From assembly GCA_030144725.1 (NCBI GenBank), contig JASKMD010000021.1, positions 2,439,768-2,503,767 on the forward strand: a DNA stretch of 64,000 bases, read 5' to 3'. Position numbers and translations under genes: made by a program. Positions 26,172 to 37,300 of this stretch are shown one piece after another. A model generated the notes under the pieces. It was not told where the DNA came from and searched no databases. It saw only the letters and a program-made list of their open reading frames with translations. The DNA is from Haematococcus lacustris. Lineage: Eukaryota > Chlorophyta > Chlorophyceae > Chlamydomonadales > Haematococcaceae. The first letter of the stretch is position 1. Each line of letters starts with the position of its first letter.

Positions 26172-27725
26172 ATGGTTTCCGACCGACGTACACACAGCAA
26201 CATGACGGACAAAGAGCCTCCTGGCAACTCCAACGCCGGGTCTGGTGTTACCACAGCCCCGCCTGTTACAACTCCACTGGAAACAGCGTTCGATATGATG
26301 GACAAGCTCATCGAAGCCGCACAGGCTAATCCAGCCATGCGTGAGAAGTTCAAGGCGGTGTTTAACACCCCGTCAGGCGGCTCTATGGCCCCTGAGAATG
26401 GTCCTGGTGACGGCCTTGGCGATGCCCGTGGTGAAGGCATCGAGGAAGGCGAGATGGACGTGCCGCCAGGACCCTACACTGGAGGAGACCTGGAATACAT
26501 TGAGGAGCTGGAGCAACGCCAAGCCCAGCTGGTGGCTGAGAACGAGGCTATGCGGCAGACGCTCTCCACCATCAACACTCAAGTAAGGCCTCGAGCTCCT
26601 ACAGGCCCTAGGTCAGATCCAGCGGGTAGGCCTGATGCGTCTGCGTTGCCTGATCGATCTCTGGGGAACAACGGGCAGCGGGAACGAGCTGTCCCTATGG
26701 GCCCTCCTGTTTCAGAACTGCCTATGCCTTTGTCGCTGAGTGCCAGGTCTATACCAGGTCCCGACAAATGGACTGATGCTTGCAGTGCTACTCATCGCAG
26801 AGCCTCTGCGTTTTGTGACGACTTAGAACGTCACTGTGCTCGCTACAGGCTTGATGTCGCGTCTGCTATGCCTGCTTTTTTGACTGGCACAGCCCGCAAC
26901 ACCTGGTACCCCTCAGTCAAAGACGCATATGCTGCTTTGTATGCTGACGCACCTGACTGGGCTTACCTTCGTTCCGCCTTTTGTGAATACACAGGCGATG
27001 ACCTTAGGGATGACTGCAATGTGGCTCGTACCAAGCTCATTGACGGGTCTCTTCAGATGACCACTGGCATGCTCTTGGGCAGCTATATCATTGCCTTCAG
27101 AAACAACTTGCTGATTGCAGGTTCTGACAGCATGTGCCAGCCTTTGCTGTGCATGGTGTTTACCAGAGGTCTCAGCCCTGCTTTGCAGACTGCTGTTTTG
27201 AAGGATCTGGCTCCTTTCAAGGACCCCACTCTGTCTCAGGCCATTGATGCTGCTCGGCAGGCGCAGAGGAACATTGTCATGCTGGCCACCACAACACCAT
27301 CTAAGGGTGCTGTGTCTAATGGTGTCCATGCTGTGCAGGCTGTGGCGGCTATGGGTGGAGGTGCTCGCCCAGGCAGGAGGGGCTGTGGTCCCCCTCCTGG
27401 TCCTGCTGGTGGTAGCAAGCGCCCCAGGAAAGTCAACCTGTGGGCCTCTCCTCGCCCTGAGCCTGGCCAGTACTGTTACAAGTGCTACCATCCTGGTCAC
27501 CTGTCCAACTGGCCCTGCCCGTTCCAGCAGTACACTGCTACTGAAGCCCGCCGCAGATCTGGCTACCAGAACCCACCTAACGGTGCCAAGAAGCCTGGGC
27601 AGAAGTCTGACTCTAAGCCTCCCTCTGAGCCAGAGGAGTCTGAGTCTGAGCCTGAGCAGCGTCCTCCACCTGCTCAGCCTAAGGGCCGGCGCTCTCAGTC
27701 CGCTCGCATTGCCGTGGGCCGCTGA
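26172..27725 (+). CDS. Chromovirus Gag polyprotein
   Basis: 517 codons. Residues 190-400 form the capsid-like region (SATHRRASAFCDDLERHCAR, SAFCEYTGDDLRDDCNVART). Near residue 438 there is a zinc knuckle CYKCYHPGHLSNWPC. It has five rather than four residues between His and the last Cys, a small departure from CX2CX4HX4C. The C-terminal tail is rich in S, E, P, K and R. The stop is TGA at 27723, and pol follows in the same frame. ATG codons at 26172 and 26202 are both possible starts. Confidence 0.85.
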   Translation: MVSDRRTHSNMTDKEPPGNSNAGSGVTTAPPVTTPLETAFDMMDKLIEAAQANPAMREKFKAVFNTPSGGSMAPENGPGDGLGDARGEGIEEGEMDVPPGPYTGGDLEYIEELEQRQAQLVAENEAMRQTLSTINTQVRPRAPTGPRSDPAGRPDASALPDRSLGNNGQRERAVPMGPPVSELPMPLSLSARSIPGPDKWTDACSATHRRASAFCDDLERHCARYRLDVASAMPAFLTGTARNTWYPSVKDAYAALYADAPDWAYLRSAFCEYTGDDLRDDCNVARTKLIDGSLQMTTGMLLGSYIIAFRNNLLIAGSDSMCQPLLCMVFTRGLSPALQTAVLKDLAPFKDPTLSQAIDAARQAQRNIVMLATTTPSKGAVSNGVHAVQAVAAMGGGARPGRRGCGPPPGPAGGSKRPRKVNLWASPRPEPGQYCYKCYHPGHLSNWPCPFQQYTATEARRRSGYQNPPNGAKKPGQKSDSKPPSEPEESESEPEQRPPPAQPKGRRSQSARIAVGR

Positions 27726-30700
27726 AGTGTTGCGCAGCCAGACAGCCAGATCTGTGCTGTGTCTGAACCTGAGCAACTGTTGCATGATGCTGCAGTTGTA
27801 GGAGCAAGGAGTGTGAGTAAGCCTAAGGCCAACTCAACTCAGGTTCCTTTGTTAGCCTGCCCTGATGTGTCCCAGCCTGCCCTGCCAACAGGACTGCCAT
27901 GTTCTGTGTTAAGTGATGTGCCATGTAAGACTGCTGTGCCTTCTGAGGCTCGGTACCAACAGGCACATGTACTTGGGATGGTTGGACGTGATGGCAAGGT
28001 GAGATTCAGGTTTTCTGGCACCCTGAACCATGATCACAAGTGCTTTTGCCTTGCTGACGGTGGTGCTGATGACTCGTTCATCAGTCACATGTTTGTGTCT
28101 AAGCACAAACTGAAGATGTATGAGTACCCGGTGGCTCTTCGTTATGAAGTTGCCAATAATCAACCGGTGTATTGCACGCACTATGTCAAGGCACACCTGT
28201 CCATTCAGCAATTCAGCTGCTTTTGTAACTTGACTGTGATGCCTGAACTGGTGCATGAGTATGACATTCTGCTGGGTGCTGACTGGCTTACTGTGCAGGG
28301 GGCTCTGGTCGATTACGTCGACAAGTCCCTTACCCTGCGTACCCCTAAGGGCAGGCCTGTGCTACTACCTTCAGCTATCAACAAAGGTGGGTCAGTGAAC
28401 TGTACAGTTGAGTCTCAATCTACTGTAAACCCTGTAAAAGAAGCTTATGCTATACCCCCTGGTTTCCTTGAGCCTGGCTCAGGTGGTGTTTCTACACCCC
28501 TGTCCGCCAAAGAGGCTGCAAGATGGCTCAAGCAAGGTGGTACAGGTGTGGTGGCATTGGTCTCTTATGAGAACTTGCAAGACCCACCTGGCGTACCCCC
28601 TGAGCAGGCAGCACAGTTGAAGAGCCTCCTTATGGAGTACTCTGATGTGTTTCAGCCTATAACTGGGTTGCCTCCTGCGCGTAACGTGGGGCATTCCATT
28701 CCCTTGCAGGAAGGTGCTAAACCTCCTGCCAGGCCCAGTTATAGGATGAGTAAGCCAGAACAGGATGAGGTTAAGAAACAGGTCACTGACATGCTATCCA
28801 AAGGGTTGATTGAGCCTAGCACATCCCCTTATGCAGCGCCCGTTCTTTTTGTAAAGAAGAAAACTGGAGAACTACGTATGTGCGTAGACTATCGTCAACT
28901 CAATAAGCTCACCATTCGTGACCAATACCCTCTACCCAGGATTGATGATCTATTTGATAAACTTTCCGGTATGACCGTGTTCTCTTCCCTGGATCTCCAG
29001 GCTGGTTACCATCAGATCAGGATCCCTGATGAAGATATTCCTAAAACTGCGTTTAGGACACCCATAGGTCATTACCAATACAAAGTTCTGTGCTTTGGTT
29101 TAACCAATGCACCTGCCACGTTTCAACGTGCCATGAACCAGGCATTTGCCGAGGTGATTGACAAGTGTGCCCTTGTATACCTTGATGACATTTAAATCAT
29201 GTCCAAGTCTATCAAGGAACACCTCGTCCACCTTCGTGAAGTATTCGATTTGTTGAGGAAACACAAATACTTTGCTAAACTTTCTAAGTGTGATTTCATG
29301 AAAGAGTCTTTACCTTTCCTGGGGCACATCATCTCTAAAGATGGTGTAGCTGTAGACCCCAGTAAGGTGGCTGCAATAAAAGACTGGCCTGTTCCTACGA
29401 ACCTGACAGCCTTGCAGTCATTCCTTGGCATGGCCAATTATGTACGTAAATTTGTACATAATTTCAGTGCCATTGCAGCTCCACTCACTAATCTGACTGG
29501 GCCTGAAGGCAAATCTTTCAACTGGGAGGAGTGGCCTAAACCTCAGTTAGATGCCTTCAACGCTGTAAAGCAGGCAGTCATGCGTGTGCCTATGCTCCGC
29601 CTTCCTGATACAACCAAACCTTTCCAAGTCTACTGTGACGCTTCATTACTGGGTGTCGGGGCAGTCTTGATGCAGGATGGTTATCCCCTTGCTTATTATT
29701 CTCGTAAGCTTACAAAGGCTGAAAAGAATTATACCACTGGGGAGCAGGAAACACTGGCTATTATTGCTGCGTGTACACAGTGGCGATGCTACCTTGAAGG
29801 TGTGCAATTCACACTGTATACTGATCACCGCCCTCTAGAGGCACTACCTACGCAGTCTACACTGTCCCGTAGGCAGAGCCGCTGGTTGGAATTCCTGTCC
29901 CGATTTGATTACACCATCAAATACCTACCTGGCAACACTAATCCTGCAGACCCACTGTCACGTATTCCAGTAACTTCAGCGACGGCTAAGACTGATACTG
30001 ACAAAATCCTGGTGACGACCAGGCAGCAGAAGCGGAGATTACAGGAGGGGGAGGAAGCCGGTGCGGGTACACCGTTGGGCAGCGGCAGCGGAGGCAGCGA
30101 ACAGCAGCCTACCGCTGGATCAGACCCTGACCATGATGCTGACTCTGATGATGCTCTAAAGCCATCAGAGTGTAAGCGGTTGAGGTGGGCTGACCCGGTC
30201 TCTAAAGACTGTGAGTCACAGGTCCCTGAGTGTCCTGGTCACCCTTCTCAGGTCACAGATTGGCTAATTAGTGCCTATAGCACTGATCCCGCCTTTGCTG
30301 AACCTAATGAGGAGTGGGAAATGACCCAGGAGGGACTGTGGCGACATCTTGATAAAGGCACTATTATAGTCCCTAATGATATTCAGCTGCGAGAGCATAT
30401 TTTGCACGAAATGCATGATGCTAAGTATGCTGGCCATGTTGGCATCACCAAAACCTTGGAGCGTGTGCGCAGGGTGTTCTGGTGGAAAACTATGCGCACT
30501 GATGTTAGACACTATGTGGCTAACTGTGATGCATGCCAACGTAATAAAGCCTCTCGCCAGGTTCCTGGTGGGTTGCTAAATCCCTTGTCTATACCTGGGT
30601 ACCGCTGGGAATCTGTCACCATGGATTTGGTGGTTAAGCTTCCAGTCGGTGTGCATGGCTATGACTCAATCTGTGTGGTTGTGGATCGTCTTTCAAAGAT

Positions 30701-31569
30701 GGTTCACCTAATCCCATGCATTGAAGCCATGGATGCTAAAGAGTTTGCTGAACTTTACATTGACCACGTATTTAAATACCATGGCCTGTCTAAAGTTACC
30801 ATCTCTGATCGTGGTGCGACCTTTAACAATCAGTTCTGGATTGAGGTCAGGAAGCTGATAGGCGTAGACCCTGCTTTCAGCACTGCTTATCATCCAGAGT
30901 CTAATGGGCAAACTGAGCGTACTAATCAAATTGTGGAAGAAATGCTTAGACATTATATCCTGCCTACCCAGGTTGATTGGCCTAGACATCTGGCTTTTGC
31001 CGAGTTTGCCATCAATAATTCCTGGCAGGAGTCCATTCAGTCTACACCATTCCTGGTGAACTATGGACAGTCACCCATTACGCCTATGTTGCATAAGCTG
31101 CCCAGGCCGTGCCTCTCGCCCTCCGCTGAGAGCTTTGCCAAGAAGTGGGAGCATGAGGTGAAGCATGCCCAGGAGTGCATGAGGGTGGCTCAGGACCGTC
31201 AAGAAAGGTATGAGAATAAGCGTAGGCGTGATGTCACGTTCAGCGTGGGTGACAGTGTCTTGCTGAGCACCAAGAACCTGCGCAATGCACCAGGCAAAGC
31301 ACGTAAGTTCTTGCCTAGGTATGTGGGGCCTTTCAAGGTCACAGGTAGGCTAGGTGAGTCTGCCTACAGGTTGGAGCTACCTCCCACCATGAGCAGGTTG
31401 CACCCCGTGTTTCATGTGTCACTTCTTAAGAAGTACACTGGCAGCCAGGGGTTCCACCCCCCTCCTGTGTTGGAGTGGCTGGAAGATGCTCCTCACTATG
31501 AAGTGCATAGCCTGTTGAATCACAGGCAGGTACGGTTCAAGAAGCGCATGGAGTACCTGGTCAAGTGGA
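27726..31569 (+). pseudogene. Chromovirus Pol (PR-RT-RH-IN-chromodomain), one nonsense codon
   Basis: In frame with gag after its TGA. The protease site is [14 protein letters not shown] blocks include [44 protein letters not shown] and YLDDI. A TAA at 29193-29195 directly follows YLDDI, where family members have a hydrophobic residue, and the same frame continues with IMSKS. RNase H has VYCDASLLGVGAVL and YTDHRPLEAL. Integrase has the HHCC zinc module (H...H...CDACQ), MDLVVKLP, SDRGATFNNQFW and ESNGQTERTNQ, which complete D,D,E. YEVHSLLNHRQVRFKKRMEY is the start of a chromodomain, cut by the gap. Apart from the TAA the frame is intact. Confidence 0.9.
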
Positions 31570-32069
31570 NNNNNNNNNNNNNNNNNNNNNNNNNNNNNNN
31601 NNNNNNNNNNNNNNNNNNNNNNNNNNNNNNNNNNNNNNNNNNNNNNNNNNNNNNNNNNNNNNNNNNNNNNNNNNNNNNNNNNNNNNNNNNNNNNNNNNNN
31701 NNNNNNNNNNNNNNNNNNNNNNNNNNNNNNNNNNNNNNNNNNNNNNNNNNNNNNNNNNNNNNNNNNNNNNNNNNNNNNNNNNNNNNNNNNNNNNNNNNNN
31801 NNNNNNNNNNNNNNNNNNNNNNNNNNNNNNNNNNNNNNNNNNNNNNNNNNNNNNNNNNNNNNNNNNNNNNNNNNNNNNNNNNNNNNNNNNNNNNNNNNNN
31901 NNNNNNNNNNNNNNNNNNNNNNNNNNNNNNNNNNNNNNNNNNNNNNNNNNNNNNNNNNNNNNNNNNNNNNNNNNNNNNNNNNNNNNNNNNNNNNNNNNNN
32001 NNNNNNNNNNNNNNNNNNNNNNNNNNNNNNNNNNNNNNNNNNNNNNNNNNNNNNNNNNNNNNNNNNNNN
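31570..32069. other. Assembly gap (500 N)
   Basis: Five hundred N, a round number typical of an unsized scaffold gap. It hides the end of the chromodomain, any 3' LTR, and the 5' part of the gene to the right. Confidence 0.99.
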
Positions 32070-32070
32070 G

Positions 32071-32522
32071 ACAGTGTTTGTGTGCGACATGGTGCTGGAC
32101 CTGGTCGCGGAGTTTTGTGTGCAAGTGAGCCCTCCCATGCAGCCATGCAGCCATGCAAGCATGCCAATCCATGCCATGCCATGAGCTGAGAGCAGCCACC
32201 AGCATGACTATAAGCCCTCACCTTCATCACCATAGCCATCAGCACCATTGCACTCCGCTGCCTGCACTGCCTCACCTGCTGCACTGGCCTACTGGCAGTT
32301 CCACTTCCAGATCTCACACTTGGCACAGGTGAGCAGGAATGCTGCTGCTGGTGCTGCTGCTCTGCTGCTCATCTAGCAGCTACCCGTGTAAGGCAGCCTG
32401 CTTGTGTGCAGCAGCACCAGCAACAGTTCTAAAAGGGTCAGGAGGGGGCCACCCCGCTGTGGGCCCTGCCTGCTGTCCTGCTGCCTGCCACCGATTGCCA
32501 TGCACCGCCACGGATTGCCATG

Positions 32523-32554
<32 letters not shown>

Positions 32555-33234
32555 CTTGCCTGCCTCAGGAGTGCCTGGACCGGCTGCCTGGTCAGCCTGA
32601 GGTGCTGCGGGCAGTGGCCAGCCTGTACGCCACCAGCGTGCGCTGGGCGTCAGGGCTGGGCCGGGTGGTAGGCCACACCCAGGTGGGCTCACACATACTG
32701 ACGGAGCGGGTGTCGCAGGGGGTCATCAGGGGCAGGTGCTGGATCTGGGTCCAGGGCAGGGTGGGGGGAGGGGCAGGTGAAGGGTAGTGGGGGTAAAGTG
32801 AAAAGGGTTGGGCAGGGGTGGAGGGTGGGGGGGGATCACGGATACATAGACACATAGAGGCCTCTATACAGGGTGGGGTTGGAGTGGGGGTGGGTGGGGG
32901 AGGTAGGGTTGGAGGGTGTGGGGGGTGTGTTCACGCTCATAACACTTGGTGTCCTTTGCTTATGTGTTTGGTACCCGGGAACGGGTCCCCACCCATTTCC
33001 ACCCTCATCATCACATGCCTCATGTTGTCATGTCCGCCAGCACACAGCATTTGTTGTGCCATGCAGCGGCGAGGGCTGCGAGGTGCATTGTCCCGGGTGG
33101 GCATGCGCTCCGACTGGTTCGGGGGCCTGCTACCCAGCGTGCGCCGCAAGGAGCAGGGCTGGGCAGCAGCCCGTCTGGCATGCTATCTGCTGGCCGCCGC
33201 AACACTTGCCGCATGGCTGTATCCTCCCTCATGA
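32071..33234 (+). CDS. Unknown protein, 3' exons only
   Basis: Putative exons: 32071-32124 (TVFVCDMVLDLVAEFCVQ before GTGAGC); one ending at 32328 (YWQFHFQISHLAQ); 32569-32667 (ECLDRLPGQPEVLRAVASLY to GLGRV); and 33067-33234 (RRGLRGALSRVGMRSDWFGG ... CYLLAAATLAAWLYPPS, stop). The last three connect in phase 0. The C-terminal exon holds a hydrophobic 17-residue stretch that could be a membrane helix. I do not recognise the family. TGTAA at 33409 could be the polyadenylation signal. The 5' end lies in the gap. Confidence 0.45.
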
Positions 33235-33556
33235 TTAGGCGACGCAGTGTGGGGGGGTCACCGGAGGCTACAAAAACCAGTCCCACACCCACAACGCAGC
33301 TGGTTAAGCTACACAAGCCATGACAGATCATGTCAATGCATGGATGCAAGACTAACCAGCACGGCTGCAGAAGCCGTGTGGCTTTGGCTGTTGCATGCCC
33401 AGACTGGTTGTAATTGGCGATGCGGGATTCATTAGAGGCCCCACCCGCAAACTGACACGCTGTTAAATGTTATCAAAAATTGTAAAATGCGCTAATGCAA
33501 GCAAATAAAACCAACAATTCCTAGTATTTGTGCTGGCTTCACGTTGCTGTTTTTCT

Positions 33557-34192
33557 ATGGCTAACATAAAAAGACGAACCGTGCCGAGGCCAGTGCCGGA
33601 GGACCCAGACAGTGACATTGAGCACCGCGACGAGGCACTACAGCCAGACCTCACCGAAGCGGAGCGCAATACAAAGGCTTCCGGAGAGGCCCGCGCTGCC
33701 CGCGATAGGGACAACACATACCACGGCAGGAAGCGCAAGCTAGCCCACCTCATCGACCACCTCCCGCAAGAGCTTTGGGATGCCTTTCTGGCCAAAGCTG
33801 TGCGGCCACGAGTGAAGGCCTGCAGCGAGCGGGCGGTGCTCGCCAGCCTGCTGTTGGGCTTACTCGTGCGCGGCTTGTTTACCATTTACGTAGCCGACCC
33901 GCTAGGCCTGCACGACCAGTCCGTATACACAAACATTCCAGTCTCCCAGGCCGCCATCCCGGACCTGAGCCGCAGGAACCTGTTCCTGCAGCTGTGCCGC
34001 GGCTTGCCCGGAAACGGCTCGAACACTCAGCCAACGACACCAACGGAACGTCGTACGGCGCAACGGAACATCCAGCCGTCCAGGAGCAATTTCAAACTAA
34101 GCTACGAACTGGTTGCCGATCTTGGACTCGCTTTCACTCGAAACTGCATCGGCCTCGGTCCTTGGCAGTCACGGAAAACTGAGGTGTTGTGA
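33557..34192 (+). CDS. Orphan ORF, 211 codons
   Basis: It starts MANIKRRTVPRPVPEDPDSD, a charged N-terminus, then HGRKRKLAHLIDHLPQELWD and a hydrophobic LASLLLGLLVRGLFTIYVAD stretch. The C-terminal third is less structured (TQPTTPTERRTAQ). There is no recognised domain and no sign of introns. It may be a fragment of a transposon protein or a young gene. It ends 184 bp from the 3' end of the oppositely oriented BPG2. Confidence 0.35.
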   Translation: MANIKRRTVPRPVPEDPDSDIEHRDEALQPDLTEAERNTKASGEARAARDRDNTYHGRKRKLAHLIDHLPQELWDAFLAKAVRPRVKACSERAVLASLLLGLLVRGLFTIYVADPLGLHDQSVYTNIPVSQAAIPDLSRRNLFLQLCRGLPGNGSNTQPTTPTERRTAQRNIQPSRSNFKLSYELVADLGLAFTRNCIGLGPWQSRKTEVL

Positions 34193-34375
34193 GCAATACT
34201 ACACCGCGGACGTCCGTTGTGTACGCGGTGTCGCTGAGAGAAGTAGAAGGAGACCTTCACACCAACACCATCGTGCATGAAGAAGGGTTAACTGCCTGAT
34301 GCGCGGCGTGCTTCCAACACTTACTTCGGCGTCACTGAATATCACGAGGTGTGCAGCACAAGCCAACGTGATCTT

Positions 34376-37300
34376 TCAACTGCTCTTCCCAGCGCTGATT
34401 GGCAGCGCCTGGGTGAAACCGGGCCGGCAGAAGTCACGAGCATAGTCGGGCATCAGGGCTTGGCGCGTTGTGACTGCCACGCTGTCAAAAGTCCACACGC
34501 GGAGCTGCGCACGGCCTGAAACGCCCACCGCCACCCATCCGAGCCCTGCGAGCACCCGCACCAAGATATGTGAAGCAAAACGGATGAATGAGGAGCAGCA
34601 CGCAACAAATCATACCTGCGATGTGGACGTCCACAGTGCTGCGATCCCAAGCGTCCCCCGTCACTGTCACATTACGCGGCTTCCACGCCGGCAGCTCGCG
34701 CCAACGCTCAAGGGACGCAGGCGGCGTCAGCAAGCCGCCGACGTGACGCTGCAGCCGCTGCTCCACGCCTTCGGTCTTGCCTGTGCATGCCATGCGAGCG
34801 GCGAGCACGACTGAGGGCGCGGTCTCCCGCTGACCCGCGTCATCTCAATGCTGTTACCTGCCCGCCCCTGGCCTCACCTTTCTGCCACTTGCTTACCTGC
34901 CATACTCATGTTGCTAATGCTGTTAACGCAAGCCCCATCGCGGCCCACCCCACTCCAGCCTAACCCTATCCCTCATTCCCCAACTTCTGCAACCCCCTCC
35001 GCGACCCTCCCTGACCTTCTCCAATTTTTCCTGATCCACTCGGCCCTCCCTGACCCACACCCACCCCCCGACCCACTCCCGCCCACCCTAACCCACTCCC
35101 ACCCTCCCTGACCCACCCTCACAGTGGCACCCACCCTCCCACCCTCCCTGACCCACCCTCCCACCCTCCCTGACCCACCCTCCCACCCTCCCTGACCCAC
35201 CCTCCCACTCCCACCCACCCTGACCCACTTCAGCCCAGCCACTCCCACTCCCACCCTCCCTGACCCACTCCCGCCACCTACCCAGGTGCAGGTTGATGTG
35301 CGCTGAGGCCCACACAGTGAGGTACAGCGTGGCCCCCGGGTGCTCCACCACATCCACCCGGGCCAGGCCGCCCAGCAGGAGGCTGCTGCCGTGACCCAGG
35401 CGGAAGGTGCGTGGCAGCAGGGTCCGGGTGGGCAGCACCTGGGATGGGATGCCGGCAGGTGGAGGGCATGCGATGAGCAGGTGAGGCGGGCGGGCGTGCG
35501 GGCAGGCTGAGCTGCCACACTTGCCATCACAGCTATGTGATGCCAATGCCTGACACAAATGTGCCACTGCTGCTTTGCAGGTTCATTCACCACTGGCTTC
35601 CACAGGGTGCCATGTGGTCAGTAGCGGGGCTGCTTGCTGGCCAAGCCTGCTCCAGGTCTGTGGCAGTGAGCACCATTGGCACAGGCCCACCTGCTTGACC
35701 TCCTCTGGCTTGAGCAGCGCAGTCAGCTGGTGGGTGTGGGCGACACCAGGGGTGTCAAACGCCCGGTTCTTGGCGCCAAGGGGCAAGCCTGCACCGTCAG
35801 CAGTGTAGCTGTGTTATGATGCGCATCACTCTTGACACTGGGGGTGGGGGCGGGGCGCAGGTGGAGGTGGCAGGGCAATGGAGGGGGAGGGGAGAGGGAG
35901 GAGGGGGAAGGAGGGAGGGGAGGGATTGAGGGTGGAAGGGGGAGGGGGAGGGGGAGGGGGAGGGGGAGGGGGAGGGGGAGGGGGAGGGGGAGGGGGAGGG
36001 GGAGGGGGAGGGGGAGGGGGAGGGGGGAGGGGGAGGGGGAGGGGGAGGGGGAGGGGGAGGGGGAGGGGGAGGGGGGGAGGACCAGTACCTGGCACGTTGA
36101 TGAGGCCCAGCGTGGTGCCCGGCAGGGGTGCCACAGTAGGGTCCCGCTGCCCCCCCGTGCCCCCCACCCTCTTCATAGCCGCGATGAGAGACGACTTGCC
36201 GGCATTCTGCGAACACAGCGCGGCAGCCAGCCAAGCCCAGCAAGGGACTGGCATGTGTGCAGGGAAAAGCGTGATGACGAGCTTCATAAAGGATATTAAA
36301 AAAAAACACAAGTTGAGATGGAGACAATCTACCTTACCACAGGGCAGTGGTCCTTGGAGCTGTAAGGGAGCAGGGCGTTGGCATAGCATGGGCATGGGTG
36401 TTGGCGCAGGGCATGGGTCCTTGGTGCTGCTGAGGCACGCACCTGAGCGCCCACCACCCACAGGTCCCCCCGGTAGCCCAGGCTGTCCCGCACCCCCTCC
36501 ACCAGCGCTCTCACCCCCAGGCCCTTGGCGGCGCTGACACAGAACACCTGCGCATGGGGGTGGGGCAAGGGGGGCAGGGGGGGCTGGCAGGGAGGGCGGG
36601 GATTGAGGCAGTCAGAAAATGCGGGGGCTGGCAGTCAGGGTGGGAGGGCCTGGGGGGCTGGCAAGGGGGGCAGGGGGAATGCAGTTGACATGACAGGCAA
36701 GATGCGCACATCATGTGTCGCTGCAATTGCCAGGGGCTGGGGAGGTGGAGGGTGGGGCATGGTCTGGGCGGGCGGCTGGCAGCTGGGGTCCTGTTGGGGT
36801 GGGTGCCGCCCGGCCATGACCATCCCCACACCTGCCCTGCCTCCCCTGCCCTGCCCTGCCCTGCCGCCCAGGACCCCTACCATGGCGGCAACATTGCATA
36901 GTATTGCATGCATTGCATAGTATTGAAACCAAGCATACTGCTGCTCACTGGAGTTGGGCCACCGCAGCAGCCAGGCCACGCCGAAGGGTCAGGGTTGGAT
37001 TTAGCCCGTGTAACCTTTGAATTGGGCCACCGCAGCAGCCGGGCCACCCCCACTCAATACCTGGGACTCACTACCGTGTTGTATCCAGGCATACGGGCTG
37101 GACAGTGGGTGTGTCTAGACTACCATTCATCTGGTGGCGATGACATGCACCCGGGTGAGCGCCTGCCCTGCCTCCGACACTTTGCTGTGTTGGGTGGATG
37201 GGCAGAACAAGGTTACCTAGATGCCTCACTTCCCTAGGCCCCTGCTGGCCTGCTGCTCCGGCCCCCTTCCCTAGGCCCTTGCTGGCCTGCTGCTCTGGCC

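Larger units (their letters stand above)
26158..31569 (+). mobile_element. Ty3/gypsy chromovirus, 5' intact, 3' in assembly gap
   Basis: Order is gag (26172-27725), protease, reverse transcriptase, RNase H, integrase, and the beginning of a C-terminal chromodomain running into the N block at 31570. This is the standard Ty3/chromovirus order. A TGGCGCCGTGAC segment at 26158-26169 could be a primer-binding site, since it starts with TGG and resembles the lysine-tRNA type. LTRs were not recognised: the 5' LTR would lie left of 26158 and the 3' LTR in or beyond the gap. Codon use is less GC-biased than that of the flanking genes. Confidence 0.9.

Noticed and set aside
31420..32326. ORFs running through the N block
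   Set aside because: Translation of N gives X. The true length and frame across 31570-32069 are unknown, so the chromovirus and the gene to its right must not be joined.
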